Counted from the first letter of the stretch, positions 1 through 13,130 are shown. The stretch is 64,000 bases of DNA from Hyposmocoma kahamanoa (GCF_003589595.1 NW_020653750.1:4901591-4965590), one strand, 5' to 3'. Program-made: numbers and translations. The notes: generated from the letters alone by a model not told the origin.

Positions 1-48
1 ACCTTCTCGTCCAGACCCCACAGTATAAGCCGTTGGACTACCGAGGTC
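1..48 (-). mobile_element. SINE family 3 head at the window edge
   Basis: The reverse complement has cctcggtagtccaacggctt and tactgtggggtc, the start of family 3. The rest lies outside the window. Confidence 0.6.
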
Positions 49-819
49 GTTATTGCTAATAATGATTGCCAATAATATTACAAGGAAACAAGTTACACAA
101 TCACTTTAAACAGCATTGTTTATTTCTATCACGTTTTTTTGTTTTGTGTTTTATATATTATTATTCATAAGCAAAATAGTGCGAATATCAACCTAAACGC
201 GAGCTAAGGTCGACTTCGGAGTACATATTTCAACCAGATTGAGAAAATCTTAAAATAGGGTAGATCAAAAGTAATAAGAATGAACGAATATATTTACAAG
301 AGAGAGCTGACGAAGCGAAATAGGAGGAAGGAGGCGTAACGGGAGGAAGTCTATAATCTCTGCTTGTTCCAGTGGGCGGCGTGATAGTAATTACGTATGT
401 ATGTAAACAATGAAATAGCCCGGTGCGCCCGACTACACTCAACTAGTTTTTGTCTACGTATGCCCTGGAGCATATTAGCGGGTCATTTATTAGCAGGCGA
501 TGTTAGCGGGTGGGCGATATATAAAAAATTCAGCGCCACCTACCGGCGCCGACGGCCATTACAGTAATGACCATAATGACCGTGCCTGTGAGTTATTTCT
601 CACCGCTGTTTCTCTTACTTAACTAGTTTACTTCTTTTTTTGTGTAACGTAGGCTTATGTTTGTTCACTGTGTCACATTTTGATTAGTGTATTTATTTAT
701 TAATTATTTTTGTATTAGGTAATAGTATATAATTTATCTTAAAATAGTTTTTTGTAATGGCACCTTACTTTACATTTTTGATCTTAAGTTAAATCTCAGA
801 GTAATCGTAACGGAAAATC

Positions 820-940
820 CAGAAGAATATTATTATTTTATTAATACAATAATAACGCACACACTCACAGCCACGCTCAAGGAAGACCTGTATCGCGGGT
901 GACATGGACATACACATAGACTACAAAAAATTACACCCAA
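820..940 (-). mobile_element. SINE family 2 tail fragment
   Basis: aataacgcacacactcacag and the following match the reverse complement of the family 2 body. The head is missing. Confidence 0.65.
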
Positions 941-1801
941 ACTAAACTACTAACTAAACTTTTTGAATTAATCACAACGCTTATGTGTTTTGGACATTTT
1001 AAAGAGACCACTACGCATTGTGGACGTTTTTTTCGCTCAATGAACATTTTCGTTTTTTGAGCTTAAGAATACAAAACACGACTACGAATTCAACTCCATG
1101 ATAATAAGTGGATACATAGTTGAAAGAACGTGTACATAGGCGATATTGTAAAGTTTAAACTTATGTATGGTTCGATACGGTAATAATTATTAGAAATGTT
1201 ACATAAAGCGTTATTCATAGATGAAAGATGTGCACCATGATTTAAAAACACCTATACTTGGTTAGATAATTTCTAAAAAGCTATTTAGCAGACGAATAAG
1301 GTACCTATACAGAAACAGATATTTCAGTAGAAGAAAAGATACTGACTGCTTTAGAAACTTAATATCTGGTTTATCGGGATGTATCTGAAATATATCTGCC
1401 TCATGTTTCTCTGGTAGGCACGTTATAACTGATGACGTTCCCTATTTCTCATATACGATGGACTAAATCTAAATATGTTGGAAATTACACCTAGCGTCAT
1501 GTACACAAAGTTGAAACTTGCACGTAGAGATAATGATTGTTTGAGCGTACACTGAACATCGAGCTGGGTTTTCCAACCACAGCTTAACGTGACGTCCGAT
1601 TTTTTTATTTTGTATTTTTCATAATGTTAACTTGTTTATTATATTTGTTAGTATTGTTGTCTCAGTTACCTCGTTATGTGTTGTTTTGTAGAGTATGTAT
1701 AAAGGTGTTCGTATTTTTATAATTTTTTCGTATCATATATTTTAGGAACATTAATTATACTGTCAAAGTTTAATTCATAAAACGTGTCTTAAACAAATAA
1801 A

Positions 1802-2055
1802 TGCTAAAAAGTCGTTGAAAAACCAAATACAATGATACGACGCAAGCACATCGAAAAATTCGTTAGGTCCGCTGGTTCGTTCCGTGGTTTAGTTGGTATT
1901 GCGTCTGACACGGTATGCTGGAAGACGTCGGTTCGAATCCGGCCGGATCGAAGGAATTTTTTCTGAGTGTTCGATCTTTGTATTAATAATATAACAAACT
2001 AGTTGAGTAATTTCACATAAAAATAATTGAATATCAATTCAATAAAAATTTAAGT
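1802..2055 (+). mobile_element. SINE family 1 (tRNA-headed), full copy
   Basis: A-box-like tggtttagttgg and B-box ggttcgaatcc, then a body with gatctttgtattaataat and the end aattcaataaaaattta. It matches 27326-27595 along its length. Confidence 0.85.
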
Positions 2056-2079
2056 AATTTTTTTAAGTAAGTTGACAAG

Positions 2080-2290
2080 TCCCATGTGCATGTAATTTCA
2101 CCAGCACCCTTACCCTCCAAAACTGGAACACAGTAATGCTGACATTACTGCTTGGGGGCAGAAATAGAAAAGTTGGCAGTATTTCCCTGGACAAATTCAC
2201 AGGCTCTACTGCTACTAATAGGTGGGTGTGTCGCTTACTAGTAGGCGCAGGACTTGTTTATCGCGTCATTTGATATCATAAATACAAAAG
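2080..2290. mobile_element. SINE family A, rearranged pair of fragments
   Basis: 2080-2222 is the 5' half in reverse; 2233-2290 is the 3' end (caggacttgtttatcgcgtc) in forward sense. Confidence 0.7.
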
Positions 2291-2740
2291 AAAACATGCG
2301 AACATTAATACAAAGTATTCAGAGAAAGATCGTATTTACTGATGATAGGTGTAAATATTATTCACTGTGCGCGTTCATTGAATTTGTGACACTTTCAACG
2401 AGTAGGTTCAAAAGACATTGCCTATTTAAATAACAAAATCGTCTTCATAGTTATACATATAATGAATAAATGAGCAAACTAATGAATGAACCTATCTTCG
2501 CTTTATACTCACAAGAGATATCCTAGAAATACGAGAAATAAAATAGAGGTACAGCCCATACAGTGCCCTATTTGTTTCAACATTTTTATAAATTTTAATA
2601 GCTAATGCACATGACATTTACACGTTGTACGAAATTTTAAAAAATTCACCCAGTTTGATTTATTATTTGCTGCATGCTAGGAATAGACAATGCGCGTTCA
2701 ATAATTTGTCCTAATATTTGGCCAGGAAATATAGACTTAT

Positions 2741-2926
2741 AGGAAATGAAACTATTTTTCCGGATTTAAATCGCGTATATTTGTTTTTTCAAACAAACCA
2801 ACGTTTCAGGCCCTTTACAGGTCCCATGGTCACGATTGACTGAGGTGGTACGTACGTACGAAACGCCGGTTTGTTTGCAAAAATAAATATACGCGATTTA
2901 AATCCGGAAAAATATTTTCATTTCCT
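2741..2926. mobile_element. Fold-back element with 55-60 bp arms
   Basis: Arms run from aggaaatgaaa through ccggatttaaatcgcgtata to aaacaaacc, and mirror back to tttcatttcct. The loop of about 65 bp has gtacgtacgtacg. Confidence 0.82.
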
Positions 2927-3426
2927 ATGTGTAACAATCGCGAAAACCTAAGAACTCGAAATATAGACTTACTTTTGTTATTGTCCACTGATATAGAATC
3001 TGGGCGTCTACTCCTAAAAGTAAAGTCCGATACACGTAGCTGCGTACGTCCTTCGTTTTAATAATTTCTTACTATGAAACGCGTTAAGTGCCCTATAGCG
3101 GAACGATTGCGGAATGAAACGCGTGATTTGTATGGGTGTCCGACATCGGAGGTTGCTTGTAAAAAAATCGTGAATACTGTTAGTTGTGGAGGCGCTCGGA
3201 CAAGAAATACTTGAAGATGAAGTAGAGAGACGACGTCAAAGGAATCGCAGTTTCTTGTATCACTTACTGTTTCAAGCAAATAAATGAGTTATGAATATTT
3301 ATGTGTTATTTTATTAAATATTACGATGTTTTTTACTACCATGATATTCATATATTTTTTTGTGAAAGTATTATAAGTTTTCATGTCATTATTGATACAA
3401 AGGTGGCAGAGTGAAGAAAAACTGTA

Positions 3427-3590
3427 ACAGTTTAAAAAAACGGATTAAACCCAAAAAACCAAGATCATCGCTCGACAACAAATATATAGAGAAATTTATA
3501 AGGTCTGCCGGTTCGTTCCATAGCTCAGTTGGAGAGCGGTTAGTCCCGGTCTAGCAAACAGTCGCTGTTTCAATCGCAGTTTCATACATT
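3427..3590 (+). mobile_element. SINE family 1, head only, diverged
   Basis: ggttcgttccatagctcag gives the A-box region; the B box is eroded and the body is missing. Confidence 0.6.
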
Positions 3591-4440
3591 TAATATGGTT
3601 AGATTTATATTACTGTGTCGCAATCTGACGTGATGGCTTATGCTGTGTATGAAACCGATACCGTTCTGACGCGTGACGACACGACACGTCAAACAAATGT
3701 AAATACGTCTGTATTTTTTTTTGAATTATATATTAGTCGTATATTAATTATCAATGTGCTTCGACCCTAGTTTTTGCAATAAATAAATAAAATAAGATTA
3801 CATATATTACTGCTGAATGTCGAAACTGATGTACATCCGATAGTACTCGCTGAAACCTTTCAAATAAGTAAATCTCTATCACCGCTGATTTACAAGTTAG
3901 AGCACATGATAACTTACCCCGTTGTTGAAATTGTGGCGTAGGCATCAGCTTGCCCCTTCCCCTGTATGATATTAAACTTTGTATGTTAACAAATTTGTGT
4001 AAATATACTCCGTACGTTGAATGTTACGTTATATATACGGCAATCTGTACTTTTTTCCATATAGCAGTCTGCCTTTGATATATACATTCCGAAAGTACTG
4101 ACGTATTCACGTAAACGTTAACAGTCCATATATTCGGAGAGCGCAGTAAAAATTTAAAGCCATTTGTCATGTCTTGGTTCGTACAAGAAAAAAAAGCAGC
4201 GCGTTTTGGTTGGAAAACCTCGCGGCCGTATTAGTCGGCCAACTTTAGCGACCAGTATCTTTGTAGTTTGGTGAGCAAAGCACAAGTTTTTCTTCTCAGT
4301 AAGGAACCGCTGAAATAAGAGATATCATAAATATTGAGATCACGACACAAAATAAAAAATAAATTATAATAATAATATATAAACAAATAATAATTAATAA
4401 ATGAATCTCTTGAGTGAGTCTGAGTCTGAATGAGAATGAG

Positions 4441-4467
4441 TCTCTATTTCTGGTTATATACTCGATG
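4441..4467. mobile_element. Solo terminal repeat of the P-like element
   Basis: TTTCTGGTTATATACTCGATG and a few preceding bases equal the right end of the element at 48531-49019. No matching left end seen within 500 bp. Confidence 0.6.
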
Positions 4468-5676
4468 TTCGTGTATTAGTGAAAGAATTGGCGGTTCTTT
4501 ATACGATAGGTTATTTAGTTGGAACCACTTAGCATCATTCCGTCTAATGTAACCCAAACGAGGGTGCGTAAGCAGTTCTTTTTAATTAAAATTATAACAC
4601 GTCATGTCCTGAGGTGCTATTAGTATGCCGCTAATGAAAAGATGTGCACGTCCTTTTTGTGTAATAGGCACTTACACTTTCCTTTTACACCTACGACCTC
4701 AAGGTAAAATATGATTACACTCGCAAAATGAAGCAAGCTTTAAGCGGGCGCAGTAAATATCCTAACATTGTTACCGGTGCTATATAGAAATAAATTTAAT
4801 ATGATGTCTCACCCCTTAGAAAAGTGAGCTCGGCCGGAAGCAAGGCGGGTGGAACTCATTTTTCACAGCACCAATTTGTCGTCTCACTACTAAATTGTCA
4901 ACGCCGCCGACACGAAACATTTAGCCATTTTTGTTTCACCGACAAAATTTCCCGTCATGGAAAATAAGCAGCTTTATGCACATTATCTTTGCCACACACA
5001 GCGTCAAATCGACTGTAAGTTGTATACATGCGCGATTTGTTATGGGGGAATTAAGCGACGTTTCGTTTTGATGGAGACGCTTTGTTGTGTGAACATCAAT
5101 GAATATTTTATGTGCTCGTATAGACACCATATAGATTTGTCTTGTTTTACTTCTCATTGCGTGTTTGTTGTGATCAAAGAGAGTGTCACGTTCGATGTAC
5201 TTCATTGTTTTTTGGTTTATTCGAACGACCAACACTAATTCATAAATCTACTTAAGCCATCAATACTATGTTTGATGTTATGGAAAGTGTGAAAAATGAT
5301 CTACCGTTTGTTTTGTTCAACTCTTTTTATTAGGAACATTGCCAAAACTTGAAAAATTATGATGCATAAGTGGTGTCATTACGTTTGAATTTGCAAAAGT
5401 GCACAGATTTCATTATCCCAAAAGCTGTTAAATTTTATAGTTGCATATTACGACCTATTTATTTCCAATATGACGCGCGTCACAAGTTACTAGTTCAGAG
5501 CTAACGGCAGGCGAGCAATGTAATTAATATGGGAAGTTCGATAATTATTAGTAAATTTTCAAATGCTAAAGAAATCAAATTTCACTTCACAACTCAGAAA
5601 TTAGTAATGCATACTTGCAACGTTGTAAGTAACTGTCTAAGGGAAAATATACGGATATTTACTAATTAATTATCTC

Positions 5677-5727
5677 CAGTTTCTTACCACGATGACTTTA
5701 TTTTAAAGTCATCGTGGTAAGAAACTG
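5677..5727. repeat. Perfect short-spacer palindrome (24-bp arms)
   Basis: CAGTTTCTTACCACGATGAC plus TTTA, a 3-nt spacer, then the exact reverse complement. Confidence 0.9.
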
Positions 5728-6225
5728 TTTTCGTAAATACTCATGAAAATTAAAATCGATATGGTTATTCGAGTTTTTAAGTTATTGCTAATTTGTTAAA
5801 TATTTGCCCAAAAATGACTTTCCGGCAGCAAAATTACACATCTAAAAACTTGTGCTACGTATCTACATTTTTAAGTAGGTCATAGTGACCACTTTATAGC
5901 ACACAAAAGATTCTTTGCCAAATATAATTTTAAGGTGCAATAATAGTGTAACAATAAAACTCTTTATTGGTACTAAGACATCCATTTGTGAGATTGGCGG
6001 TTTATGATAGATGTTATTGTTGTATTATTTATTTAGAAGAATAAAGTGGCTCTAAGTGTCCTTGGAAAAGTAAATGCGAGGAAGTAACGTCAAACCTTTG
6101 TCTCTTGTCGGCTCAGTCCAGGGGATAATGAAGTGGGATAGCTGGATTTATTTTTGTTATTGCTTCTTACTAAATGTACCTACGGATATTTACAGTTTGT
6201 TAAAAGACGACTTTGTATATGTAGC

Positions 6226-6395
6226 AATTCTGTAGCTCAGTTGGGAGAGCGTCAAACATTGTATGCTGAAGGCACTGGTTCGAATCCAGCCGGATCGAAG
6301 GAACTTTATTAGTGTTCGATCTTTGTATTAATAATTGTAACAAACTAGTGGAGTCATTTGACAAAAAAGAATTGAATATCATGGCTGTAAAACAT
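6226..6395 (+). mobile_element. SINE family 1 copy
   Basis: ctgtagctcagttggg and ggttcgaatcc boxes, then the shared body. The head is close to an ordinary tRNA start. Confidence 0.8.
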
Positions 6396-6573
6396 GGTAA
6401 TATTTGTTAACAAAAGATGAGTTTTTTGGTTAGGTACTTGATTTGAAATGCTTATTGCTGCTTGCAATAACTATCAGATTTAAAGAATGGTTGATTTGAT
6501 TTGGTAATAATCAATAAATATAGACAAAATGGCCACACTAAAAGCTATTGGTGGGGTTGTTAAAAAAAAGATG

Positions 6574-6776
6574 AGAGATTTTGAAGGGAACGGGTGCTGG
6601 TGAAATTTCAGGCACGTGGAACTTGTCAACTAATATCTCAGGGCGACGGGCGCAGTGGCAGTGCCACTCAGAGCTCTGAATTACAAAGATCTAAGTGGAA
6701 CCGTTATTTACAGGCATTTCGCTTACCGCCAGGCGCACGACTTGTACGTCCCGTCACTTGATATCATGAAAAAACC
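6574..6776 (+). mobile_element. SINE family A copy
   Basis: gggtgctggtgaaattt to cgtcccgtcacttgatatca plus an A tail. Family A is about 290 bp, poly(A)-ended, and the commonest repeat here. Confidence 0.85.
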
Positions 6777-7252
6777 GTTAACAATGGTTTGGCAATATTA
6801 AAAAATAAAAAAAATACGTGAATAATAATATAAATAATATATTTTTTGCAAATGTACTTTTTCATTGATGTGATGTATGCGAAATAATATTATGTAATAT
6901 TATTTGATATTATATAATATTAATTGTTATGTAAGGCTGCAACGTTATTGTTTGACGCGAGTGCCTTTATTGTAACGTTAGTAAGCGAATAAGCCTAAGA
7001 TTATTGCTATTGTTTGCGAGTGGTTCAAAAATCACAAGTGGTACAAAGATCCTGAGCGTACCAAGGGTTTCAAGCCACGAGACGCAAAACAACTTAGCTG
7101 CCGAGCGTAACACAACTTTTCACCTCACTATAGCGAGGGAAGTGGTAGATGAAAGAAAAACAGTTGAAATAGAACATATCAGTTTTAATAAACAAAATTA
7201 GTTGTCGTTGTCAATTTTATGTCAACAACAATAAAAAAAATTTAGTAGCATT

Positions 7253-7546
7253 AGAGCTCCTTGTGAAAGAGTTCGTCCAGGGAAGTACTGCCACCTTACC
7301 TATTTCTGTCGCCAAGCAGTAATGTCCGCATTACTGTGTTCCGGTTTTGAAGGGTAAGTAAGGGTGCTGGTGAAATTATAGGCACATGGGACTTGTCAAC
7401 TTATGTCTCAGGATGACGGGTGCAGTGCCTCTCAGAACTTTGCGATTTAAAGCTCTCAGTGGCACTGCAAATGTTATGGTTAGGCGTGTAACTTACTATC
7501 AGGCGCACGACTTGGTTGTCCCGTCACTTGATATTATAAAAAAAAG
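7253..7546 (+). mobile_element. SINE family A, full copy
   Basis: From agctccttgtgaaagagttc to cacttgatattat and an A run: both ends present. Confidence 0.9.
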
Positions 7547-7862
7547 AATAAAATATACCAACGAATTTATATTACATAAATAATCTACGACAAATCGCGT
7601 AGTTGAACGTGTCATCATGTTTTTTTTCATCGAAACAAAAGTTAGATTCACTACAGTCCATCGTCAAGTTCGAATCTCAAAAACCTTTTCCACGCTATCG
7701 TGGAAAAAACGATTTTGCACGCAGATTTCTAATGAGAAAGAAAGCCTTTCCGAGCTAGTGACATGAAAATAAATTTATTATTTTAAGTATTTCGAAACTT
7801 TTTATATAATATCAATTTAATTCATTCTGTTCTGTTGACGATTTTAGTTTATAATACTTAAT

Positions 7863-7960
7863 GCCTGTTGCCCTGGATTAGCATACAGACGCAGATTCGA
7901 GTCCTGTCAGATCGAAGGAATTTATACTTTGTGTTGGATCTTTGTATTATTAAAACCGAG
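7863..7960 (+). mobile_element. SINE family 1 fragment
   Basis: B box gattcgagtcc, then agatcgaaggaattt and the body start. Confidence 0.6.
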
Positions 7961-9256
7961 CTCCTGACGCTAATTGATTCTAGGTATTGTATGGGCTCCG
8001 TGTACGTGTGCGTGTGGCATACGTTTCTACAGCAGTGTGTAAGCCCAAGCGACACAACCTCCACGTCCGACGGCCGAAGCAGGGCTAAAGCGGACAGGGG
8101 CGAAGCGTGGCGGCTCTGGCTAGTATGGGCGGACCGCGTGCGAATTTAGGTATTTCCTTCGTGTTATTAAACAAATACACATTTTGAAAATATACGGAGT
8201 AAACGTTATAGAAACGATGTAGTTTTGTTAATATTTTCATAAAACCTACTTATATTTTACGCCGTACGATTTATTTTGCTTTTTAGATATAACTTCAATT
8301 TTTTTTTCTGTCGAGGAAACTAGAAGTAATTGTGTTTCTAAAGAATATAATTTATAGAGTGAATTCTTAAATATCTTATACATTAATTTCATAACTAAAG
8401 CTTTAGTAATAACGATATAGCAAGAGACCAAACGAACGCCATTATTTTGCCATTACGAATCGCTGCCTCGGCTCAGTTTTAATTATAAGAAACTAAAGGA
8501 GTAATTTGATAAAAATAAATGAGCATCATGGCAGAAAAACATCATAATATTCATATCAATCAATATTTTATAACAACTAAGTTTTATAAGTAGTGTCATT
8601 TTTTCACGAACCTGGATCTAACAGTACTTATACATATATTTTTTTTAATAAATAATGTTACGTTTTTTTTGTCATTTTTACTAATTTACTTTTACATTCC
8701 TATATAATTAATTACACGTATATTAATTATATAACTGAGATTAAGTTTTCCAAACTCTGTCAATTTATCGCTAAGCGTTTAATCATTTGGAATAATGTGG
8801 TTGATTGAGTGAGTGAGTGAGTCAGAGAATGATTGTATGTAAGTGATTTCGTGTGTCTCAGTTTTAGTTGCCTGACAGGGAGAATCGAATACTGAAATGA
8901 TCAAATGGAATACATCTAGTAACAAAATTTATTGTTACAAATTAACGGAACAACGTTCCAAAAATCCTTATTACTATCCGTATAGCTTAACTTTTACAAT
9001 AGTATTTAAAGGAAATAGCTCTAAATATATTTTATTGATGAGCACAAACTCGGCTCTCCGAATAAGAAGTGAAACAATAAATTATAAAGATAAACGCTCC
9101 CTACACCGTTTAAACTTCATTATCGCGGAAAATAGAGTTTTCCTGAAAATACTACTAAGTATAATAATTTATATGAGTGTTGAAGATAATATACTTCAAT
9201 TATAACCTGTAGGAAATGTTAAAATTAATGATAATTAAATATATTTAATAATAATG

Positions 9257-9360
9257 TGTCACACAGCTACGCATGCGGTTTCAAACTGGGGAATTTCCTG
9301 TACTTAGTGTACCAAAGTGACAAAATAACTTCGAGATACTTCTTGGAACACTGACACCAG
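9257..9360 (-). mobile_element. SINE family 3 tail fragment
   Basis: aaactggggaatttcctgta and the following resemble 24830-24870 of the other copy. Confidence 0.45.
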
Positions 9361-9458
9361 AAGCTATTATGAAAATTTATATTAATTTTATCTAATTGAC
9401 GCGTCGACTTACAAATAAAATTGACGTAAGCACACTTATCTAAGGGTTTAGTAGTAGA

Positions 9459-9602
9459 AGAACCCCTTATGAAAGAGTTCGTCCAGGGATGTACTGCCAC
9501 CTTAACTATTTATGCCATCCAGTGGTAATGTAAGCATTACTGTGTTTCAGTTTTGAAGGGTGAGGGTGCCGGTGAAATTAGAGGCACGTGGGACTTGGCC
9601 CA
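9459..9602 (+). mobile_element. SINE family A, 5' half
   Basis: ccttatgaaagagttcgtcc to ggcacgtgggacttg; 3' half missing. Confidence 0.82.
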
Positions 9603-10227
9603 GTACCCAAGCAGCACACCCATATCTATATATATACTATAAGATATCTAATATAATTTAATTCGATTGAATATTTTAAGTGTTCAAATTCTTTCAAGAT
9701 ATCTCGAAGAAGGTTTCTAGATAATTTAAAGTAAAAGTGGGCACAACTTTATTAGTAGATCACAAGAGTGCTTTGAGAAACTATCTGTAGGTAATGTTAG
9801 GAGTGATTCCTTTTTTCTCAAGTAACCCTTCTGGAATGCTACAAGACCATTTGTAGAGTGTAGACAGTTTTTATTTAATCTTGTGGACAGATTTTACATA
9901 ATTTATAGTCTATGATAGTTTTCTTAGTAACGCTATTTTAAAACCAAAATACTAAAGCGTTACAAACGTAAGACGCAATTCTCTTAATACTAATAGATTT
10001 CAAGTTTAAAGGCTTACAAAATATAAACTATCAAAATTACAACATGGCGAAATTAGATATGATATTTTTAGATTTTTTCGCGCAATGTTTAATCGGTTAG
10101 AAAGCGCGAACGTGGCAAGCTTTTTTAAACATAAAGTCTATGCTCTTAAACGTTTTCTAAACGGTTTTGTTAGCTTCAAACATAGATAAAACACTCTATA
10201 TTTGCGATTTAAACTAAAAAGCGTTTC

Positions 10228-10276
10228 AAAAAGCACGCTTTTTTAAAAAAAAGCACGCTTTTTTAAAAAAAGCATA
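10228..10276. repeat. Short tandem duplication
   Basis: aaaaagcacgcttttttaaa occurs twice in a row in an A/T-rich stretch with several aaacg motifs. Confidence 0.65.
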
Positions 10277-10430
10277 ACGTTTAAACGTTTAAAAAATAAG
10301 CAGTTTTTTCCATCTCTACATACACAACATTGAAGTACAGTAGTTTACGCGCTCATTTAAATTGTTTTTATCACTTATTTGTCAACAAACAAAAAGGACC
10401 GGCTCGCGCGCGAGTTACGACTATTGTATC

Positions 10431-10605
10431 CAGTGTTGCCAATTTGTGGGGAATTTTTACTGGATTGGGGATTTTGTGAGGATTGGCGCTATGTGAGGAA
10501 AATGAGGATTCTAACATTTTATCATTTTGTTTAATCTATCAATTGCTGATGTATCACTAGTTTGATCGTTACTATTAGAAACACTGTGATGGACTATATC
10601 GACGT
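10431..10605 (+). repeat. Unnamed dispersed repeat, copy 1
   Basis: gtgttgccaatttgtgggga to tcgttactattagaaacact is the reverse-complement counterpart of 25905-26075. Confidence 0.72.
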
Positions 10606-11641
10606 GTTTTTCAACATCGCACGCTTAAATAGATATATTATTAGAGCACTTGGTTCTGAATTGTAAAATTACCAGTAGGTTGAGTTCGCGATTCTTTAGG
10701 CCGGTCCACGGTATGAAACAAAACGAAATCAGCTATTGATAAACAAAGCAGAGCAGTTGGTACTTCTACGCGACAACTTACCACTCGTAAACTTTAAATG
10801 TTAAATATAGGTCGAAACTCATTGATTATTTCTAAAATTAACATAGTGTCAAAAAATGCACAACAAATAATCAATTTACTTAATTTTGTAAGTAAAAAAA
10901 AAAAAATGATTTTTTTTCAAAGACTGATTACAGATTAATGTTGAATTTAGTTAAAATAAATAAACGATTTAAGGTCATCTAATTATTATATAATTATTAT
11001 ATTATATATTATATAATAATTAATAATATAATATATAATATATTTATTTTATTATTTGTTATTATATAATTAGTTTTACTTTTTACATTCTGTTTACATT
11101 AACAGCAAACGTAATATATTATTACATTTTGAGTTTCTTAATTCTTTATTATATTTTTAAGCGATGTATTTCTAATAAATAATGAAAACTCGAGATGTGG
11201 GGAATGTGTGGGGAATATGAACTTTGCTCTCTGCTGCTTTGATTGAATCAAATGATGTGACTTAATATCCAAGGTTCACCACCTCCACCAGATCTTTTAA
11301 TATTCTTTACTTTATCCATTTTGCATGTACTCTTACAACGTCCAATAGAGTGAAAACCCTAATTGTAGTATTTTTTTAAATAAAATCTAACTGAAGACGC
11401 GCTATAACGTGTTTATCAATAAGCATAAACAATACAGAATGTCTATAAATTAAATATATCTAGAATAAACTTAAGAACACTAGTTTTTAAAGTTCGAACA
11501 GACTTTACTGGATGTGTATATAACAATTTTACTAAAAATAATCAGTTATTCTACAGATGAACTTAAAATAAGGACTATAAGTGTAAATCTTAAGAGAGAT
11601 TACACTTAATTAGGTTGTTTGGTATGAAGAAGTTTTTAAAA

Positions 11642-11687
11642 TTTTGACTCGAGTGAAATAAGTAGACTTATTTCACTCAAGTCAAAA
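11642..11687. repeat. Short-spacer palindrome (22-bp arms)
   Basis: ttttgactcgagtgaaataa plus gt, a 2-nt spacer, then the complement with one mismatch. Confidence 0.88.
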
Positions 11688-11824
11688 AAAAGAGAACAAG
11701 TCAAAAAAAAAAGAGAAAAAGAACAATTTCTTTTTTCTAAAACCATTTATAGAGAACTATTATCTAAATCTATATCATGTTAAGACTGTTTATATATATA
11801 ACAGTTTTAAGGCGTATAAAGTGT

Positions 11825-12366
11825 GCTCCTTGGGTACCCTTCAAACCTTTGCGATGCAATGCTCTGAGTAGCGCCGCAACTGCTATAGACACGCGTGGCG
11901 TATGTAGCATCTGAACCCGGTTAGAAGTTATTTGGCGGGTATTATGTATGATATAAAGAAAAATTATATTGTACTTACATTGTATACAATTAAATAATAA
12001 AGCGAAGATTTGGAACAATCTACTGCCTCCTATTCGGTAAAATTATTTTATCGGAATAGTGTTTGTAAACAAACTCATCACCCCTTAAAGCAACAAAATG
12101 CACCAACATCTATGTATTCGGGTTCAGACGATACAAATTTAACATCCTCTCTCGAGGTGCAACTGACCCCGGGTCTGGATGCGACTCAAACATAATTATT
12201 TTGACAAGCAACCAGTTCCAGGACCACAAGAGACTCGCATTTGGGCTCATTTGGGTTCCGTTGCAACTTTAAACTGACCCCGGGTTCAGATACCACTAAC
12301 CCCACGCATGTCGCTTACCACTGACACGACTTGCTCGTCCCGTCACTTGGTATCTTAAAACAAAAC
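11825..12366 (+). mobile_element. SINE family A, scattered fragments
   Basis: 11837-11905 (ctttgcgatgcaatgctctg) and 12300-12366 (acgacttgctcgtcccgtca) are eroded pieces about 400 bp apart; the DNA between is unexplained. Confidence 0.55.
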
Positions 12367-12925
12367 TTGTTTTATTTTATGGTATGGAAAGGGAGCTGGT
12401 TTCCGCGATTTGATGTAAGTAATGTCTAGTTATTTTACACAATCGTACTCGTACCTCTCTAACGTAATACAAAAGAGCAGGTACTTGCGTTCAGTTTTAC
12501 GAGGACCTTTGGAATGAACTGTCGGGAAAAAATGGAAGATAACATTTATGGCTTTTTATGGAAAAAAACTTAACTTTTTCTCAGAGCAACCATGTATGTA
12601 TAATAATAATATGTTTCCGCTTCAAAGGTAAAGTCCTGGAGTATGTCGTAAATCTCGTATATAGATACTCGTTAACCTGTGTAACTATTACACCATAGTT
12701 TGCAAAGCGAACTCTATGAAAAAGCAACGAACTTCTCTTAACAATTTGAAACGATGTTCAAACGGATTTATTTTGTAGGGATTTAAAACATTTAAGCAGC
12801 TCTTTGTCTGATTTGCTTTTTAGCAACGTCGTTAACTTAAGATAATATTATAACTTTTTTTGAAATGCTAACGAAAAATCAATTAAGAAGCTTTATTTAC
12901 ACTCTTAAAATAATTGTAACAATAT

Positions 12926-13130
12926 ACTGTCTCCGTGGCCGAACGGACACGATGCTGGTCTGCCATGCAGAGGTCCCGGGTTCGATTCCCGGGTCGGGAG
13001 AAATATTTGTATGGCCTATATTTATTTCTCTCGTGAGGTGTATCCATGGCAACCGCGACACAGGGTTTCTCTAGTGCGGGGCTATGAGTGTGTGCGTTAT
13101 TTATTATTTATTTATTTAATGAACTGTTAC
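12926..13130 (+). mobile_element. SINE family 2 (tRNA-headed)
   Basis: A-box-like gtggccgaacgg, B box gggttcgattccc, then a body with tagtgcggggctatgagtg and a TTAT-rich tail. The body rules out a true tRNA gene. Confidence 0.85.

Larger units (their letters stand above)
49..2079. other. Intergenic DNA without recognisable gene
   Basis: AT-rich; apart from the SINE pieces at 820-940 and 1802-2055 I see no exon-like stretch. Short open frames here show no domain or splice logic. Confidence 0.6.
2927..9240. other. Intergenic DNA, repeats only
   Basis: Holds the SINEs, palindrome and P-like end listed. At 4957-5238 both strands are open for over 90 codons, but neither translation resembles a known protein. 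8000-8150 is locally GC-rich without a convincing gene. Confidence 0.55.
9603..12925. other. Intergenic DNA, mostly unexplained
   Basis: Very AT-rich, including an ATTATAT run near 10980-11060. Two repeats and SINE scraps only. Confidence 0.55.

Noticed and set aside
4936..5238. Open frames of over 90 codons on both strands
   Set aside because: No domain, signal or splice logic in either translation, and overlapping open frames on both strands argue for chance.
7868..8149. 93-codon plus frame ending in an Arg/Ala-rich stretch
   Set aside because: Starts in a SINE fragment; the GC-rich end shows no family resemblance.
12926..12995. tRNA-like sequence with good A and B boxes
   Set aside because: Followed by a repeated body and tail also found at 56333 and 21635; it is the head of a SINE, not a tRNA gene.
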